This document shows, piece by piece, positions 20,133 through 29,837 of a DNA stretch of 64,000 nucleotides. Each line of letters opens with the position of its first letter. Position 1 is the stretch's first letter. Position numbers and translations under genes: made by a program. Source of the stretch: Photorhabdus namnaonensis (lineage in GTDB: Bacteria; Pseudomonadota; Gammaproteobacteria; Enterobacterales; Enterobacteriaceae); assembly GCF_001684335.1 (NCBI RefSeq), contig NZ_LOIC01000082.1, positions 270,717 through 334,716 on the forward strand, read 5' to 3'. The notes beneath the pieces were generated by a model, which was not told the origin of the DNA, searched no databases, and saw only the letters and a list, made by a program, of their open reading frames with translations.

Positions 20133-21110
20133 ATGGATAAAAGTCTTGAGAATATGTATCGTTGTTTATCATATCATCCTGCGATTTCGGATAAAGTAAG
20201 AAATGATGAATGTATAAAGATATTTATCGGATCTGATGCTGAGCATGGCGATATTGCGCAAAAGATGCATGTGTATAAAAAGAATTTCGATGTGAAATCT
20301 GATTTCGCTTTCTTAGAAAAAACGCCGCCAGACGATGTAAAACAAAAAATATCCGATTGTGATTTGTTTATTTTTCTTTACGCATCATCAACATTAAAGA
20401 ATGCATCTCCACAAGGGCCAGAATATCTAACCAAAATAAGAAGCTTTATTACTGAATCATGGAAGAAATCTGTACTGTTTAAAGATTATGGTCCGCATTT
20501 TATTGAAGCATTCAGTGAGCTACCAGCATCAATAACAGAAAGGAATCAAAAGCTTATTGGATTATCAAGTCGATCACAGAAGATTCAATATACAGATAAT
20601 AAAGGGAACTCGATTGTAGGTTATTTAGAAAAGGACCATAAATGGACTTCCATTGATGGCAACGGAAATATTGATGTTATTCCTGGGGAAATAGCAAGTC
20701 ATATAAAGAACCTTAACGGCAGTATTAGCTTTAGTGGTACCTTTTTGAGTACTGCACCCTTTGCCATAAAGTATGGGGTTGTCAATGATATGATGACGAT
20801 AAATATAAAAGAGGGTGAAATTATTGGTTTTGATTGTGAGAATGATGAATTTAGTAGAGATTTTAATTTATATCTAAATCATAATCACGGAAATAGAATT
20901 GTTGAAGAGTTTGGTATTGGCACTAACACCGGTGTGAAAGCGCTTTATGGCAGAAATGCCGGTTTTGAAGAGCGGCATCCTGGCTTACATCTTGGTTTAG
21001 GTGGTGGTGTAAAAGGGAGTCATCATTTAGATTTGATATTTTCTGGTGGAAAAATAGCATTTGATCAAACCGTTTTCTTTGATAATGGTTATGTGGGTGA
21101 TTTCCGTTAG
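20133..21110 (+). CDS. M29 aminopeptidase-like protein linked to the short peptide
   Basis: 325 aa. The C-terminal half resembles M29 (aminopeptidase T type) metallopeptidases: IPGEIAS (E186), VEEFGIGTN (E258/E259), GFEERHPGLHLGLGGG (E280, H286) and GSHHLDLIF (H298, D300). These fit the family's Glu/Glu/His/His-x-Asp ligand pattern by eye. The first 130 residues are divergent. They have no signal peptide or membrane helix and may be the substrate-binding part of the fold. GGATT lies before the ATG. Together with the upstream 37-codon gene it could trim or modify that peptide. The substrate is unknown. It sits between ribE and cfa, where E. coli has no such genes, and is AT-richer than its neighbours, suggesting acquisition. 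Confidence 0.65.
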   Translation: MDKSLENMYRCLSYHPAISDKVRNDECIKIFIGSDAEHGDIAQKMHVYKKNFDVKSDFAFLEKTPPDDVKQKISDCDLFIFLYASSTLKNASPQGPEYLTKIRSFITESWKKSVLFKDYGPHFIEAFSELPASITERNQKLIGLSSRSQKIQYTDNKGNSIVGYLEKDHKWTSIDGNGNIDVIPGEIASHIKNLNGSISFSGTFLSTAPFAIKYGVVNDMMTINIKEGEIIGFDCENDEFSRDFNLYLNHNHGNRIVEEFGIGTNTGVKALYGRNAGFEERHPGLHLGLGGGVKGSHHLDLIFSGGKIAFDQTVFFDNGYVGDFR

Positions 21111-21229
21111 TGAGAAATAGATCTCTCTTTTATTAAGGACCACCTATTCTAAGTGTAGTTAAATGGTTTTGTCATATTGGAATAGGAATTTTCCTTTTAA
21201 TGATTAGAAATGGATATGTTGCATTGACT

Positions 21230-21258
21230 AAAAGCTACAGTGGGAACCTGTAGCTTTT
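21230..21258. terminator. Terminator shared by the M29-like gene and cfa
   Basis: AAAAGCTACAG/CTGTAGCTTTT, a perfect 11-bp stem with a 7-nt loop, seven bases past the cfa stop. It is symmetrical and able to act both ways. Confidence 0.75.
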
Positions 21259-21265
21259 AGGTTAA

Positions 21266-22417
21266 CTATCGGGCTACCCGTAACCCGCCTTCAATGCCTT
21301 TTAGACTGAATATGATTTGCCATAATTGAATATCGCGAGCACGAAATGCACCGGCACAGGCATTCAGATAATAGCTAAACATGCGTTTAAATGTTGGGCT
21401 ATAGTTATCTTGTATTTCAGGCCAACTGGCAATAAATCTTTCATACCAGGCCATCAATGTACGATCATAATCTGCGCCAAAGTTATGCCAATCTTCCATA
21501 ACAAAACAGTTTTTGCTGGTGCGAGCTATTTGCTCAATCGAAGACAAGCAGCCATTAGGAAAAATATATTTGCTGATCCACGGATCAGCACTGGCCTTAG
21601 TTTTGTTGGAACCAGCGGTATGTAGCAGGAATAGGCCATCAGGCTTCAAGTTTCTTTGAACAACGTCGAAGTAAGTCGCATGATTTTTAGGTCCAACGTG
21701 TTCAAGCATACCGACAGAAACAATTCTGTCGAACTGCTCATGTAAATCCCGATAATCTTTCAGAATGATTTTTACATCCAGATTTGTACATTGTTTCTGT
21801 GCATATTTCTGTTGTTCGGCTGAAATAGTTATACCTGTGACAGAAACACCATAATTTTTAGCAGCATAAGCTGATAGCCCACCCCAACCACATCCAATAT
21901 CCAGCAGGGCCATACCTGGAGAAAGTTCCAATTTCTCGCAGATGAGTTTCAACTTATCAAGTTGAGCCTGCTCCAGTGTTTTAGCTTGTTTCCAGTATCC
22001 GCAGGAATATTGCATATAAGGGTCAAGCATATGGGTAAAAAGATCGTTTCCTAAATCATAATGTTGATAACCGACAATCCATGATCTTTTTGGCGTTTGC
22101 AGATTACGTAAGCGGGTTGTTGCGATTCTTACTATGTCTTTGAGATTATTGGGCATTTTATTTTCTAATCCAGCGCGTAAAACGCGATAAAAGAAAATAT
22201 CTAACCGCTCGCAATCCCACCAGCCATCCATATAACTTTCACCTAATCCCATAGAACCTTGTTGTAAAACTCTTTTGTAGAAATTAGGGTTTTTTATCTG
22301 GATGTCATAAGGATTGTGACCATTAATTTGAATTCCTGCTTCCTCTAGCATCTGATTGGCAATTCTCTGCCAGGAGTTAATGGCTGTTTTCGGGTTTTCA
22401 ATATAGGGTGAACTCAT
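21266..22417 (-). CDS. cfa: Cyclopropane-fatty-acyl-phospholipid synthase
   Basis: Adds a methylene from S-adenosylmethionine across cis double bonds of membrane phospholipids. From ATG 22417 (MSSPYIENP) it is 383 aa (E. coli 382). GGAGAG lies 5 nt upstream; the open frame continues 33 codons further without homology. The SAM motif LLDIGCGWGGLSAYAAK, the conserved VSVGMLEHVGPKNH and the C-terminal YYLNACAGAFRARDIQLWQ are present. It is a peripheral inner-membrane enzyme, usually RpoS-induced in stationary phase. Confidence 0.95.
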   Translation of the reverse strand: MSSPYIENPKTAINSWQRIANQMLEEAGIQINGHNPYDIQIKNPNFYKRVLQQGSMGLGESYMDGWWDCERLDIFFYRVLRAGLENKMPNNLKDIVRIATTRLRNLQTPKRSWIVGYQHYDLGNDLFTHMLDPYMQYSCGYWKQAKTLEQAQLDKLKLICEKLELSPGMALLDIGCGWGGLSAYAAKNYGVSVTGITISAEQQKYAQKQCTNLDVKIILKDYRDLHEQFDRIVSVGMLEHVGPKNHATYFDVVQRNLKPDGLFLLHTAGSNKTKASADPWISKYIFPNGCLSSIEQIARTSKNCFVMEDWHNFGADYDRTLMAWYERFIASWPEIQDNYSPTFKRMFSYYLNACAGAFRARDIQLWQIIFSLKGIEGGLRVAR

Positions 22418-22714
22418 ATACTCTCCAACGTTAGGGTGATGGAATATTGAGGAGCTCGTTTTAGCTAACAAAGCAGGATGCGAAGACGCAAAATGCAAAA
22501 AATAACAAAGAATCAAAGTAAAAAAATCTTAAAGATGACTAATCCATGAGTTTAATGGGGCAATCATTGCTCCTGAAAACCTCAAATTCCAGGTTATTTG
22601 TAATAAAGATCTTTATTAAGTATAAAAGCATAAAATTGTTTTATCAATTAATAAATAAAGGCCGCGATTAATTGATAATTAGCCGCCTTTATTGGAGTAA
22701 CAATTTGATTAATA

Positions 22715-23911
22715 TTAAGAATTTTGTTCAACTGTTTGAATTCGGCGATCAGCGTTTTTTTTCCACTGTATAAAATATCCTAATGTCATTGGAACAACGG
22801 TAGAAACCATGACAGTGGTTGTGGATATAAGTGGATTGCTGATAAATGCTGATACAACCAAACTGGCAATAAAACAGAGCCCTAATTGAAGCGTGTTTTG
22901 TAATGCAGTAGCTTTTCCACTGTCTTGTGGATAAGCGGATAAAGCGTTTGCTACTGCAATTGGATATGATGCGCCATTCATTGCAGCCATAAAGCAGAAA
23001 GGGATCAGAATAGTGAATAGAGTTGGCTCGCTAAATTTTGCAATCAAATAGAGCGCAATCATGCTGAAAGCATAGCCAACTAACAGATAAGGAAAAATAA
23101 TCTCACTTTTTATTTTGGTCAAAATACTGCGACATCCATAACCTCCAACGATAAAGGCCAACGTTTGAGGAATATAACTCAGACCGATGTCATCGGGGGT
23201 ATATCCCATTTCACCGAGGATTGAAGGGGAGCCGGTTAACCAGGCAAAAAAGCCGGCGCTGCATGATGCGAATATCAGAACGTTGCCATTAAACAGTGGT
23301 GATTTTAATAGCGTAAGGAAAGAGACATTATTTGTTTGCACTTGAATTTCATGGTTTTTGCGATTTTCTTGCAAAAACAGAGTAAAAAACAACAGTATTA
23401 ATGTGATTGTCAATAAGACTAGGAAAATTATGCGCCAGCCGCCATGTTGCAACAGCCAGGCTCCCATTAAAGGCGCCAGGGCAGGGGAAAGTGCAACCAA
23501 TGGCATAATTGTCGCGAAAACACGTTTGGTACGATTGGAATCGTAACGATCAATAACTAATGCTTGCCATGAGACGGCGGCTGAACACACACCGATGGCT
23601 TGAATAAAACGCAAAGCTAAAAGTTGGGTGGAATCTGTTATCCAAATCATTCCCAGACAGCCAATAGAAAACAGGGATAGGCCGATGATAATAATCGGTT
23701 TCCTGCCAAAGCGATCTGAAAGAGGCCCCCACAAAAGTTGCGCAAAGGCGAAACCTGCAAGAAAGATGCTTAGGCTGGCGCTAATTGCGTTTGCTGATGT
23801 CCCTAATTCTTGTTGCATAGCACCGAATGCTGGCAGATACATATCAATAGCCAGATAGCCTAGCATACTCAAGCCTGCAAGGTAGAACATGAACTGACTT
23901 GAGTTTTTCAT
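22715..23911 (-). CDS. punC: Purine nucleoside MFS transporter PunC (YdhC)
   Basis: Inner-membrane major facilitator of the Bcr/CflA group. E. coli YdhC was renamed PunC as a purine nucleoside uptake system. From ATG 23911 (MKNSSQFMFYLAGLSML) it is 398 aa with twelve helices. AGAGAG lies 7 nt before this ATG; upstream ATGs in frame lack a good site. DMYLPAF in helix 1 and the loop 2-3 motif GPLSDRFGRKP are typical. It is divergent from its likely activator punR. Confidence 0.9.
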   Translation of the reverse strand: MKNSSQFMFYLAGLSMLGYLAIDMYLPAFGAMQQELGTSANAISASLSIFLAGFAFAQLLWGPLSDRFGRKPIIIIGLSLFSIGCLGMIWITDSTQLLALRFIQAIGVCSAAVSWQALVIDRYDSNRTKRVFATIMPLVALSPALAPLMGAWLLQHGGWRIIFLVLLTITLILLFFTLFLQENRKNHEIQVQTNNVSFLTLLKSPLFNGNVLIFASCSAGFFAWLTGSPSILGEMGYTPDDIGLSYIPQTLAFIVGGYGCRSILTKIKSEIIFPYLLVGYAFSMIALYLIAKFSEPTLFTILIPFCFMAAMNGASYPIAVANALSAYPQDSGKATALQNTLQLGLCFIASLVVSAFISNPLISTTTVMVSTVVPMTLGYFIQWKKNADRRIQTVEQNS

Positions 23912-24059
23912 TTGATTACTCTCTTTGAATGTCATGATTGAAATAATTTGCAGTGATAAGATAGATAACAATATTGACACATATTCTATACGTCGTGATT
24001 TTTACTTGTGAAATGGTAATATTTGCATAGTGCTGTGAAAAAAATTGAAAGGTAAAATT

Positions 24060-24968
24060 ATGTGGTCGGAATATTCACTTGAAGTCGTGGACGCGGTTGC
24101 CAGAACAGGCAGTTTTAGTGCCGCGGCATCGGAGCTTCACCGTGTCCCTTCTGCGATCAGTTATACCGTAAGACAATTGGAAGAGTGGCTTGCCGTTTCG
24201 TTGTTTGAGCGTCATCATCGAGATGTAGAATTAACTGAGGCAGGCGCTATTTTTATCAAAGAAGCTCGCTCTGTTATCAAAAAAATGATTGATACTCGTC
24301 ACCAATGTCAACAAGTTGCAAACGGCTGGCGAGGGCAATTTAATATTGCTATTGATCTCGTTGTCAAACCAGAACGTAGTCGTCAGCTTATTCTTGATTT
24401 TTACCACCATTTTCCTGATATAGAACTTTTTATTCATCAGGAAGTGTTTAATGGTGTGTGGGATGCGCTGGTGGATAGTCGAGTTGATGTCGCCATTGGG
24501 GCAACCCGAGTGGTTCCTGTCGGGGAAAGGTATAGTTTCCGAGATATGGGGTTTATGCCTTGGTTATGTGTGGTTAGCGCAGACCATGAGTTGACTCAAT
24601 TGCCGGGGCCGCTATCTGATGACCAAATGCGGCCTTATCCAAGTTTGTGCCTTGAAGATACATCCCGTAATTTACCGAAGCGTGACACCTGGAATCTGGA
24701 TAACCAGCGCAGGTTGGTAGTTCCTGATTGGGAGTCTGGTCTGTCTTGTTTAAACGAAGGATTATGTGTAGGAATGGTGCCTAAGCATAGGGCAATGCCG
24801 CTTATTCGGCAGAAGAAATTAGCCGTGTTGGAATTGGAACAGCCTTTACCAGACAGTCCATGTTGTTTGGCGTGGGTACAAAACAGCCATTCTCCAGCAT
24901 TAAGTTGGTTGCTTGACTATCTTGGCGATAGTGAAACGCTTAATGCTGAATGGCTTCAGGATGAATAA
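24060..24968 (+). CDS. punR: LysR-family regulator PunR (YdhB)
   Basis: LysR-type activator; in E. coli YdhB/PunR activates punC. From ATG 24060 (MWSEYSLEVVDAVARTG) it is 302 aa. GAAAGG precedes it, and the residues before it have no counterpart. The N-terminal winged helix-turn-helix covers about residues 2-60 (GSFSAAASELHRVPSAISYTV), followed by an effector-binding domain with VPDWESGLSCLNEGLCVGM. The 148-bp divergent promoter region shared with punC should hold its operator. Confidence 0.92.
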   Translation: MWSEYSLEVVDAVARTGSFSAAASELHRVPSAISYTVRQLEEWLAVSLFERHHRDVELTEAGAIFIKEARSVIKKMIDTRHQCQQVANGWRGQFNIAIDLVVKPERSRQLILDFYHHFPDIELFIHQEVFNGVWDALVDSRVDVAIGATRVVPVGERYSFRDMGFMPWLCVVSADHELTQLPGPLSDDQMRPYPSLCLEDTSRNLPKRDTWNLDNQRRLVVPDWESGLSCLNEGLCVGMVPKHRAMPLIRQKKLAVLELEQPLPDSPCCLAWVQNSHSPALSWLLDYLGDSETLNAEWLQDE

Positions 24969-24974
24969 AACGGA

Positions 24975-26000
24975 TTAACGGCGGTAGTCTATAAATGGAC
25001 CATCCACGACAGAGCGTCGTTCAACCAGGCGTGGATGTACTTCAATGGTTTGTGCATCTTCACGTTTGTTGACGATTCTGTCCAATAACATAGAAAACGC
25101 CATTTGTCCCAGTCGTTCTTTTGGCTGATGAATGGTGGTCAATGCCGGAGAGAAATAACGAGCGTTGCGTATATTGTCATAACCGATGATAGAAATATCT
25201 TGCGGGACGCGTAATCCTGATTCATCAGCAGCACAAATAGCCCCCATAGCCATAACATCTCCGCCGCAGAAAACCGCAGTCGGACGCTGTTTTTGATGCA
25301 GAATTTGATGCATGGCTTTATAGCCCGATTCTGGCTCAAAATCCCCCTGAATAATCCATTCTTCTCTGATCGGAATATTGGCTTCTTTTAACGCTTTTAA
25401 GAATCCTTGATGGCGACCACCGCCGGTATTTCGTGCCAGAGGGCCGGGGATCGCGCCAATATCACGATGGCCGCGCTCGATAAGATAACGACCAGCCAGA
25501 TAACCTCCGTGGAATGCGTTATCAATAATCGTATCGGTGAAGTCGCTTCTGGCTTGACCCCAATCCATGACGACCATTGGAATATTGCGATAATCTTCCA
25601 GCATTCCCAACAACTGTTCCGGGTATTCTGAACACATAATCAGCAGTCCATCCACACGTTTTTGTGCCAGCATGGCGAGATAGGCTTTCTGTTTATCAAT
25701 GTTATTGTGTGAGTTACATAAAATCAGCGTATAGCCTTTGCTATAACAACTGTTTTCAACGGCCTCAATGACTTCAGCAAAATAGGGGGCTTCACTGGAT
25801 GTCGCCAGTAATCCGATCGATTTTGTGTGGTTAACTTTCAGACTGCGAGCGACGGCGCTGGGTGAATAATTCAGTGCCTTAATAGCAGCCCAAACGGCAG
25901 CTTTAGTATCTTCAGCGACGAAGCGGGTTTTATTAATAACATGGGATACGGTAGTGGTTGAGACGCCAGCGTGTTTAGCCACATCTTTGATCGTTGCCAT
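24975..26000 (-). CDS. purR: Purine repressor PurR (LacI family)
   Basis: Represses purine synthesis genes when bound to hypoxanthine or guanine. It is 341 aa, identical in length to E. coli PurR. The LacI-type helix-turn-helix [20 protein letters not shown] lies at residues 2-21 and the hinge helix [14 protein letters not shown] at about 46-59, with a periplasmic-binding-protein-like ligand domain ending DGPFIDYRR. It converges on punR with 6 bp between stops. No clear PUR box was found in its own upstream DNA. Confidence 0.96.
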   Translation of the reverse strand: MATIKDVAKHAGVSTTTVSHVINKTRFVAEDTKAAVWAAIKALNYSPSAVARSLKVNHTKSIGLLATSSEAPYFAEVIEAVENSCYSKGYTLILCNSHNNIDKQKAYLAMLAQKRVDGLLIMCSEYPEQLLGMLEDYRNIPMVVMDWGQARSDFTDTIIDNAFHGGYLAGRYLIERGHRDIGAIPGPLARNTGGGRHQGFLKALKEANIPIREEWIIQGDFEPESGYKAMHQILHQKQRPTAVFCGGDVMAMGAICAADESGLRVPQDISIIGYDNIRNARYFSPALTTIHQPKERLGQMAFSMLLDRIVNKREDAQTIEVHPRLVERRSVVDGPFIDYRR

Positions 26001-26257
26001 GAGGTGAAAGACTCCTGACCTTTTGGTCTAAATTTAAAACGCTTTGTTAATCACTTGCCAGCCCTTTTACACAAGGGCTGGCAATAAGTTAGCGATAAAT
26101 CTTGGATTTTGTCTGATCTGGCTCAAAAGTGAAAGCAATAATCAGTGTTATAAAATGAATGGTAATCGCTATTTATGCTTTTCCTTATATAAGGGCAATT
26201 AACCATCTCAATAGACTGGTTTTTGTCGTTATAAACTTTTTATTCTGAGGAGGCTTT

Positions 26258-26350
26258 ATGAATACCGATTTGAAACTTGGTTTATTTACTGCTGTTAGCA
26301 CGTTGGTGATGATTGCCATTTTTGCCGCTCTTTGCTTGATCTTTGCCTGA
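26258..26350 (+). CDS. ynhF: Small membrane protein YnhF
   Basis: A 30-residue single-helix protein, MNTDLKLGLFTAV... It matches E. coli YnhF (29 aa, MSTDLKFSLVTT...) in its first six residues and in position next to purR. A strong GAGGAGG precedes the ATG. The hydrophobic segment spans about residues 8-29. YnhF is a stress-induced inner-membrane miniprotein of unknown role, and formyl-Met retention has been reported for it in E. coli. Confidence 0.85.
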   Translation: MNTDLKLGLFTAVSTLVMIAIFAALCLIFA

Positions 26351-26695
26351 TATTTTGAACAGGTTAGATGGTTTAGAAATTGGGCTTTACGTTGAAAGGA
26401 AATTGGGCGGATAGTCTCAGCGGTTTATCTGCCCTTTGCCTTTGGGTGTTAAAACAGAGAGTAATGAATTAATCTGATGGTTGTTAAGCCCAGCCCAGAA
26501 CCAAAAGCTTTCATTGCTGTGCTGGTAAATTTCTGGTCATCCTGGCAACTTCTACGATAAATAACAGTGAAAATGATGCCATCTGCATCAGAATAAGAAA
26601 AGATCAGGATACATCTTAGTGAGAGAAAATGGTATTCTCCGTAATATTGTGACGATGTTGGTTATCAACATAGTGTTGGTTTAAAGGAAATAAAA
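26351..26695. other. grxD upstream region
   Basis: 345 bp without a supported gene. Just before grxD there is a GAGAAAATGGTATTCTC inverted repeat near 26632, of unknown role. Confidence 0.4.
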
Positions 26696-27043
26696 ATGAC
26701 GACTATTGAGAAGATTGAGCGCCAAATTAAAGAAAACCCAATTTTATTGTATATGAAGGGTTCTCCTAAATTGCCAAATTGTGGGTTTTCTGCGCAGGCT
26801 GTTCAGGCTTTATCTGCATGTGGTGAGCGTTTTGCTTACGTAGATATTTTGCAAAATCCAGATATTCGTGCAGAATTGCCAAGATATGCTAATTGGCCAA
26901 CCTTTCCTCAACTTTGGGTAGCAGGTGAGTTGATAGGTGGATGCGATATTATCATTGAAATGTATCAGCGTGGTGAGTTACAAACATTAATCAAAGAAAC
27001 TGCTGATAAATATCGTCTCGAGGACGAAGACGCGACAGAGTAA
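26696..27043 (+). CDS. grxD: Monothiol glutaredoxin 4
   Basis: CGFS-type glutaredoxin of 115 aa that binds a glutathione-ligated [2Fe-2S] cluster as a dimer, often with BolA, and carries clusters to targets. The active site is C29 in LPNCGFSAQ. WPTFPQLWVAGELIGGCDI gives the cis-Pro and glutathione-binding GGCD motifs. AAAGGAA sits upstream. It is functionally related to the suf operon in this window. Confidence 0.96.
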   Translation: MTTIEKIERQIKENPILLYMKGSPKLPNCGFSAQAVQALSACGERFAYVDILQNPDIRAELPRYANWPTFPQLWVAGELIGGCDIIIEMYQRGELQTLIKETADKYRLEDEDATE

Positions 27044-27059
27044 TTTTTTAATTACTTAT

Positions 27060-27186
27060 ATTACCCAATGGATTTCAAGATGCATCGCGACGGCAAGGGA
27101 GCGAATCCCCGGGAGCATAGATAACTATGTGACCGGGGTGAGTGAGTGCCGCCAACAAAGAGGCAACTTGAAAGATGACGGGATAA
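27060..27186. repeat. ERIC element 2
   Basis: About 127 bp with the same core as the element at 14471 (GCGAATCCCCGGGAGC, ACCGGGGTGAGTGAGTG). It lies 17 bp past grxD, between convergent grxD and rnt, where it may act as a transcript end. Confidence 0.9.
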
Positions 27187-27276
27187 ATTATTATGCTATC
27201 TCCCCATATATTGATATATGGGGGGTATTATTGCTTAAATTTAGATTTGATAATGTTAATCTAGCCGTTCAGCTAT

Positions 27277-27933
27277 TTATCCGTTTTTTTCTTCCGTTGC
27301 TGTCGTTAATGGCCAGCCACCGAGTTGTTTCCAACGGTTAACCATTTCACAGAATAATTCAGCGGTACGATCAGTATCATATAAAGCGCTGTGAGCCTGA
27401 TGATTGTCGAATGGGATACCGGCGGTGATACAGGCTTTTGCTAAGATTGTTTGTCCTAATACCAGACCACCTAAAGCAGCGGTGTCAAAAGTTGCAAACG
27501 GATGGAACGGATTTCGCTTTAGTCCGGTGCGTTCCGCGGCAGCCATAACAAAGCTATGATCGAAGCTAGCATTGTGAGCAACGATAATTGCCCGATTACA
27601 ATGATTATTTTTTATCCCTTTACGAACCATTTTAAAAATAGCGTGTAGAGCTTCATATTCGCTCACTGCTCCACGTAGCGGATTTAATGGATCAATGCCG
27701 GTGAACTCCAGGGCTGCTGGTTCAAGATTGGCTCCTTCAAATGGCTCAATATGGAAGTGAAGCGATTCGCTAGGCGTTAGCCAACCTTCACCATCCATCT
27801 CCAGTGTAACGGCGGCAATTTCAAGTAATGCGTCTGTTTTGGCATTAAAGCCGCCAGTTTCAACATCAATAACAACAGGGTAATAACCTCTAAAACGTCC
27901 ACTAAGGACGTTTGGCTCTTTTTTGTCAGACAT
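27277..27933 (-). CDS. rnt: Ribonuclease T
   Basis: 3'-5' exonuclease that trims tRNA 3' ends (end turnover) and matures 5S/23S rRNA. It is 218 aa, of the DEDDh family. Exo I is [21 protein letters not shown] with the Asp and Glu ligands; Exo II has [11 protein letters not shown]; Exo III is [11 protein letters not shown] with the catalytic His and Asp. Its ATG shares one base with the gloA stop (TGATG), so it is translated with gloA. Confidence 0.95.
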   Translation of the reverse strand: MSDKKEPNVLSGRFRGYYPVVIDVETGGFNAKTDALLEIAAVTLEMDGEGWLTPSESLHFHIEPFEGANLEPAALEFTGIDPLNPLRGAVSEYEALHAIFKMVRKGIKNNHCNRAIIVAHNASFDHSFVMAAAERTGLKRNPFHPFATFDTAALGGLVLGQTILAKACITAGIPFDNHQAHSALYDTDRTAELFCEMVNRWKQLGGWPLTTATEEKNG

Positions 27934-28346
27934 CAGATCGAGTTACCCAGAGCGTTGCTGGCATTTTTATTTTCAATCAGTTCAATTTTGTAACCATCTG
28001 GATCTTCAACGAAAGCAATAACGGTTGTTCCGCCTTTTACGGGGCCTGCTTCACGGGTAATGTCGCCACCGGCTTTGCGAATAGATTCGCAAGTGGCTGC
28101 GACATCATCAACACCTAATGCAATGTGACCAAAAGCATTCCCCATTTCGTAATGATCAACTCCCCAATTATAGGTTAACTCGATTACGGCTCCTTCGCTC
28201 TCATCAGCGTAGCCAACGAAGGCGAGTGAGTATTTATATTCGATGTTTTCACTGGTGCGTAGCAGGCGCATGCCTAACACTTCAGTGTAAAAATTAACGG
28301 AGCGTTGTAGATCGCCAACACGGATCATGGTATGGAGTAAACGCAT
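27933..28346 (-). CDS. gloA: Lactoylglutathione lyase (glyoxalase I)
   Basis: Converts the methylglyoxal-glutathione hemithioacetal to S-lactoylglutathione. From ATG 28346 ([14 protein letters not shown]) it is 137 aa. The Ni ligands of E. coli GloA are at identical numbers: H5, E56, H74, E122. The frame's 18-residue upstream extension is not conserved. First gene of a gloA-rnt pair with a TGATG junction. Confidence 0.96.
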   Translation of the reverse strand: MRLLHTMIRVGDLQRSVNFYTEVLGMRLLRTSENIEYKYSLAFVGYADESEGAVIELTYNWGVDHYEMGNAFGHIALGVDDVAATCESIRKAGGDITREAGPVKGGTTVIAFVEDPDGYKIELIENKNASNALGNSI

Positions 28347-28518
28347 AATTACCTCTAATTTAATGGTTTTACCAATATTTTTGTGCGGTAGGTCGCACAA
28401 AAACCACTAACTATAACGTGTCTTACGGTTACAGTTCAATTTTCCCATAATTATAATTTATTCTTATCTAGGTTTATAATTAAATATAGTATGTGAATTG
28501 TATAGGAAACGGGATGTG

Positions 28519-28758
28519 ATGGCTGAGCAACTGGAGTTTTTTGCTATTCCCAGTCCTTGTCGAGGAATTTGTCAGGCTAATGAGCGAGGTTTTTGTCTGG
28601 GGTGTTATCGCAGCCGGGAAGAAAGATTTAATTGGATGAAAATGTCTGATGGGCAAAAGCGTGAAGTATTGCGACTGTGCCGGCAAAGATATTTACGTGC
28701 ATTGAGAGCACAAAATCAGACAGATGAAGAACCACCTGAGCAGCCATCACTATTTTAA
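28519..28758 (+). CDS. ydhL: DUF1289 Fe-S-type cysteine protein YdhL
   Basis: 79 aa, matching E. coli YdhL from MAEQLEFF to the C-terminal EQPSLF. Four cysteines sit in SPCRGICQANERGFCLGCYRS, the DUF1289 pattern, probably a metal or Fe-S site. Function is unknown. The upstream in-frame ATG at 28498 would add seven residues not seen in relatives. It is divergent from gloA. Confidence 0.9.
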   Translation: MAEQLEFFAIPSPCRGICQANERGFCLGCYRSREERFNWMKMSDGQKREVLRLCRQRYLRALRAQNQTDEEPPEQPSLF

Positions 28759-29246
28759 TTAGAAATTTTTGAAGTTATTAAAGTTAACAATTCAATGATT
28801 TACTTATATAGGGTTATATTTTTGGCGAAGTTATAAATGTTCTACTATAATCTTAAGTATTTTGTTTGTTATTTTTTTATTTTTCACTTAACGAAAAGAC
28901 TAAGGGAGCTTATTTGAGTGTTCTTATAACTTTATGTTTTAAATGGAATTTTAAGCCCAATTGTGTGATAAATGTAAAATAAAAACAACATTAATGTAAA
29001 AATAGATAGCTTAGCATTTAGATGACAGCTATTCTTATAGTACTTTGAATAAAGTATTGAATGATATTTATTGGTTTCTGTCTGCTTGTATTCATAGTTC
29101 TGATAGTTTTTATGGTAAAAATATTGTATGTTAATTGTTTTGTTCTGAGTTTAAATTAAGTTTAGTTGTTCTTGGTTATAGTTACCTGAATTAGTTAGTT
29201 GCTAAGAATTTACTGTGATTATGCAGAAGTTATATATACTTTTTTA
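28759..29246. other. slyA upstream region
   Basis: About 490 bp of AT-rich DNA without genes. A long regulatory region is common in front of slyA. TATATACT at about 29230 could be a -10. Confidence 0.45.
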
Positions 29247-29260
29247 AGGCTAGTTAGCCT
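29247..29260. promoter_or_regulatory. Probable SlyA operator
   Basis: AGGCTAGTTAGCCT is a perfect inverted repeat with a 2-bp spacer, close to the published SlyA consensus TTAGCAAGCTAA. It is 58 bp before the slyA start, just after a -10-like TATATACT, which fits negative autoregulation. Confidence 0.5.
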
Positions 29261-29317
29261 GATTTAGAAAAATTTGGCTGTTATGTTTAGTAGGCTAGTT
29301 TATTTAAGGAGGGACAA

Positions 29318-29749
29318 TTGGAATCTACATTGGGATCAGATCTGGCACGGTTAGTTCGTATTTGGCGTGCTTTAATTGACTACCGTTTAAAGCCGTTAGA
29401 ATTAACTCAGACTCATTGGGTAACGTTATACAATATTAGCCGGTTACCTCAGGAGCAATCTCAGATACAGTTGGCGAAAGCTATCGGTATCGAGCAACCA
29501 TCTTTGGTCAGGACATTAGATCAGCTTGAGGAAAAAAAACTTATCACCCGGCATACTTGTGCCAATGATCGCCGTGCAAAGAGAATCAAGCTAACTGAAG
29601 ATTCTGCATCGGTTATTAGGGAGTTGGATGGTGTTATTGAATCCACAAGAAATGAGATTCTGGAGGGTATTTCACGCGAGGAACTTGCTTTTCTTTCCAC
29701 TTTAGTGCAGAAGTTAGAGCAAAATATTATCCAATTACAGAGTAGATAG
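29318..29749 (+). CDS. slyA: MarR-family regulator SlyA
   Basis: Winged-helix dimer that counteracts H-NS silencing and controls virulence and envelope genes. It is 143 aa and begins with TTG, as E. coli slyA does. AAGGAGGG sits ideally 5-6 nt upstream, and the next internal Met codon is absent from the conserved N-terminus. The recognition helix region is [19 protein letters not shown] and the wing is [10 protein letters not shown]. It converges on slyB through a shared terminator. Confidence 0.95.
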   Translation: MESTLGSDLARLVRIWRALIDYRLKPLELTQTHWVTLYNISRLPQEQSQIQLAKAIGIEQPSLVRTLDQLEEKKLITRHTCANDRRAKRIKLTEDSASVIRELDGVIESTRNEILEGISREELAFLSTLVQKLEQNIIQLQSR

Positions 29750-29791
29750 TAATTACGATAGCCATGAAATGCGCTAACCGGATGAAAGAAG

Positions 29792-29823
29792 ACCGCGACT
29801 TACCAAAATGAAGTCACGGTTTT
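29792..29823. terminator. Bidirectional terminator, slyA/slyB
   Basis: ACCGCGACT and AGTCACGGT form a 9-bp stem (one wobble) followed by TTTTC on the plus strand. It lies between the convergent genes. Confidence 0.65.
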
Positions 29824-29837
29824 CTTATTTCTATATC

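Noticed and set aside
28975..29320. CRP-like TGTGATAAATG near 28962 and other AT-rich motifs before slyA
   Set aside because: Only a half-match in AT-rich DNA; not distinguishable from chance.
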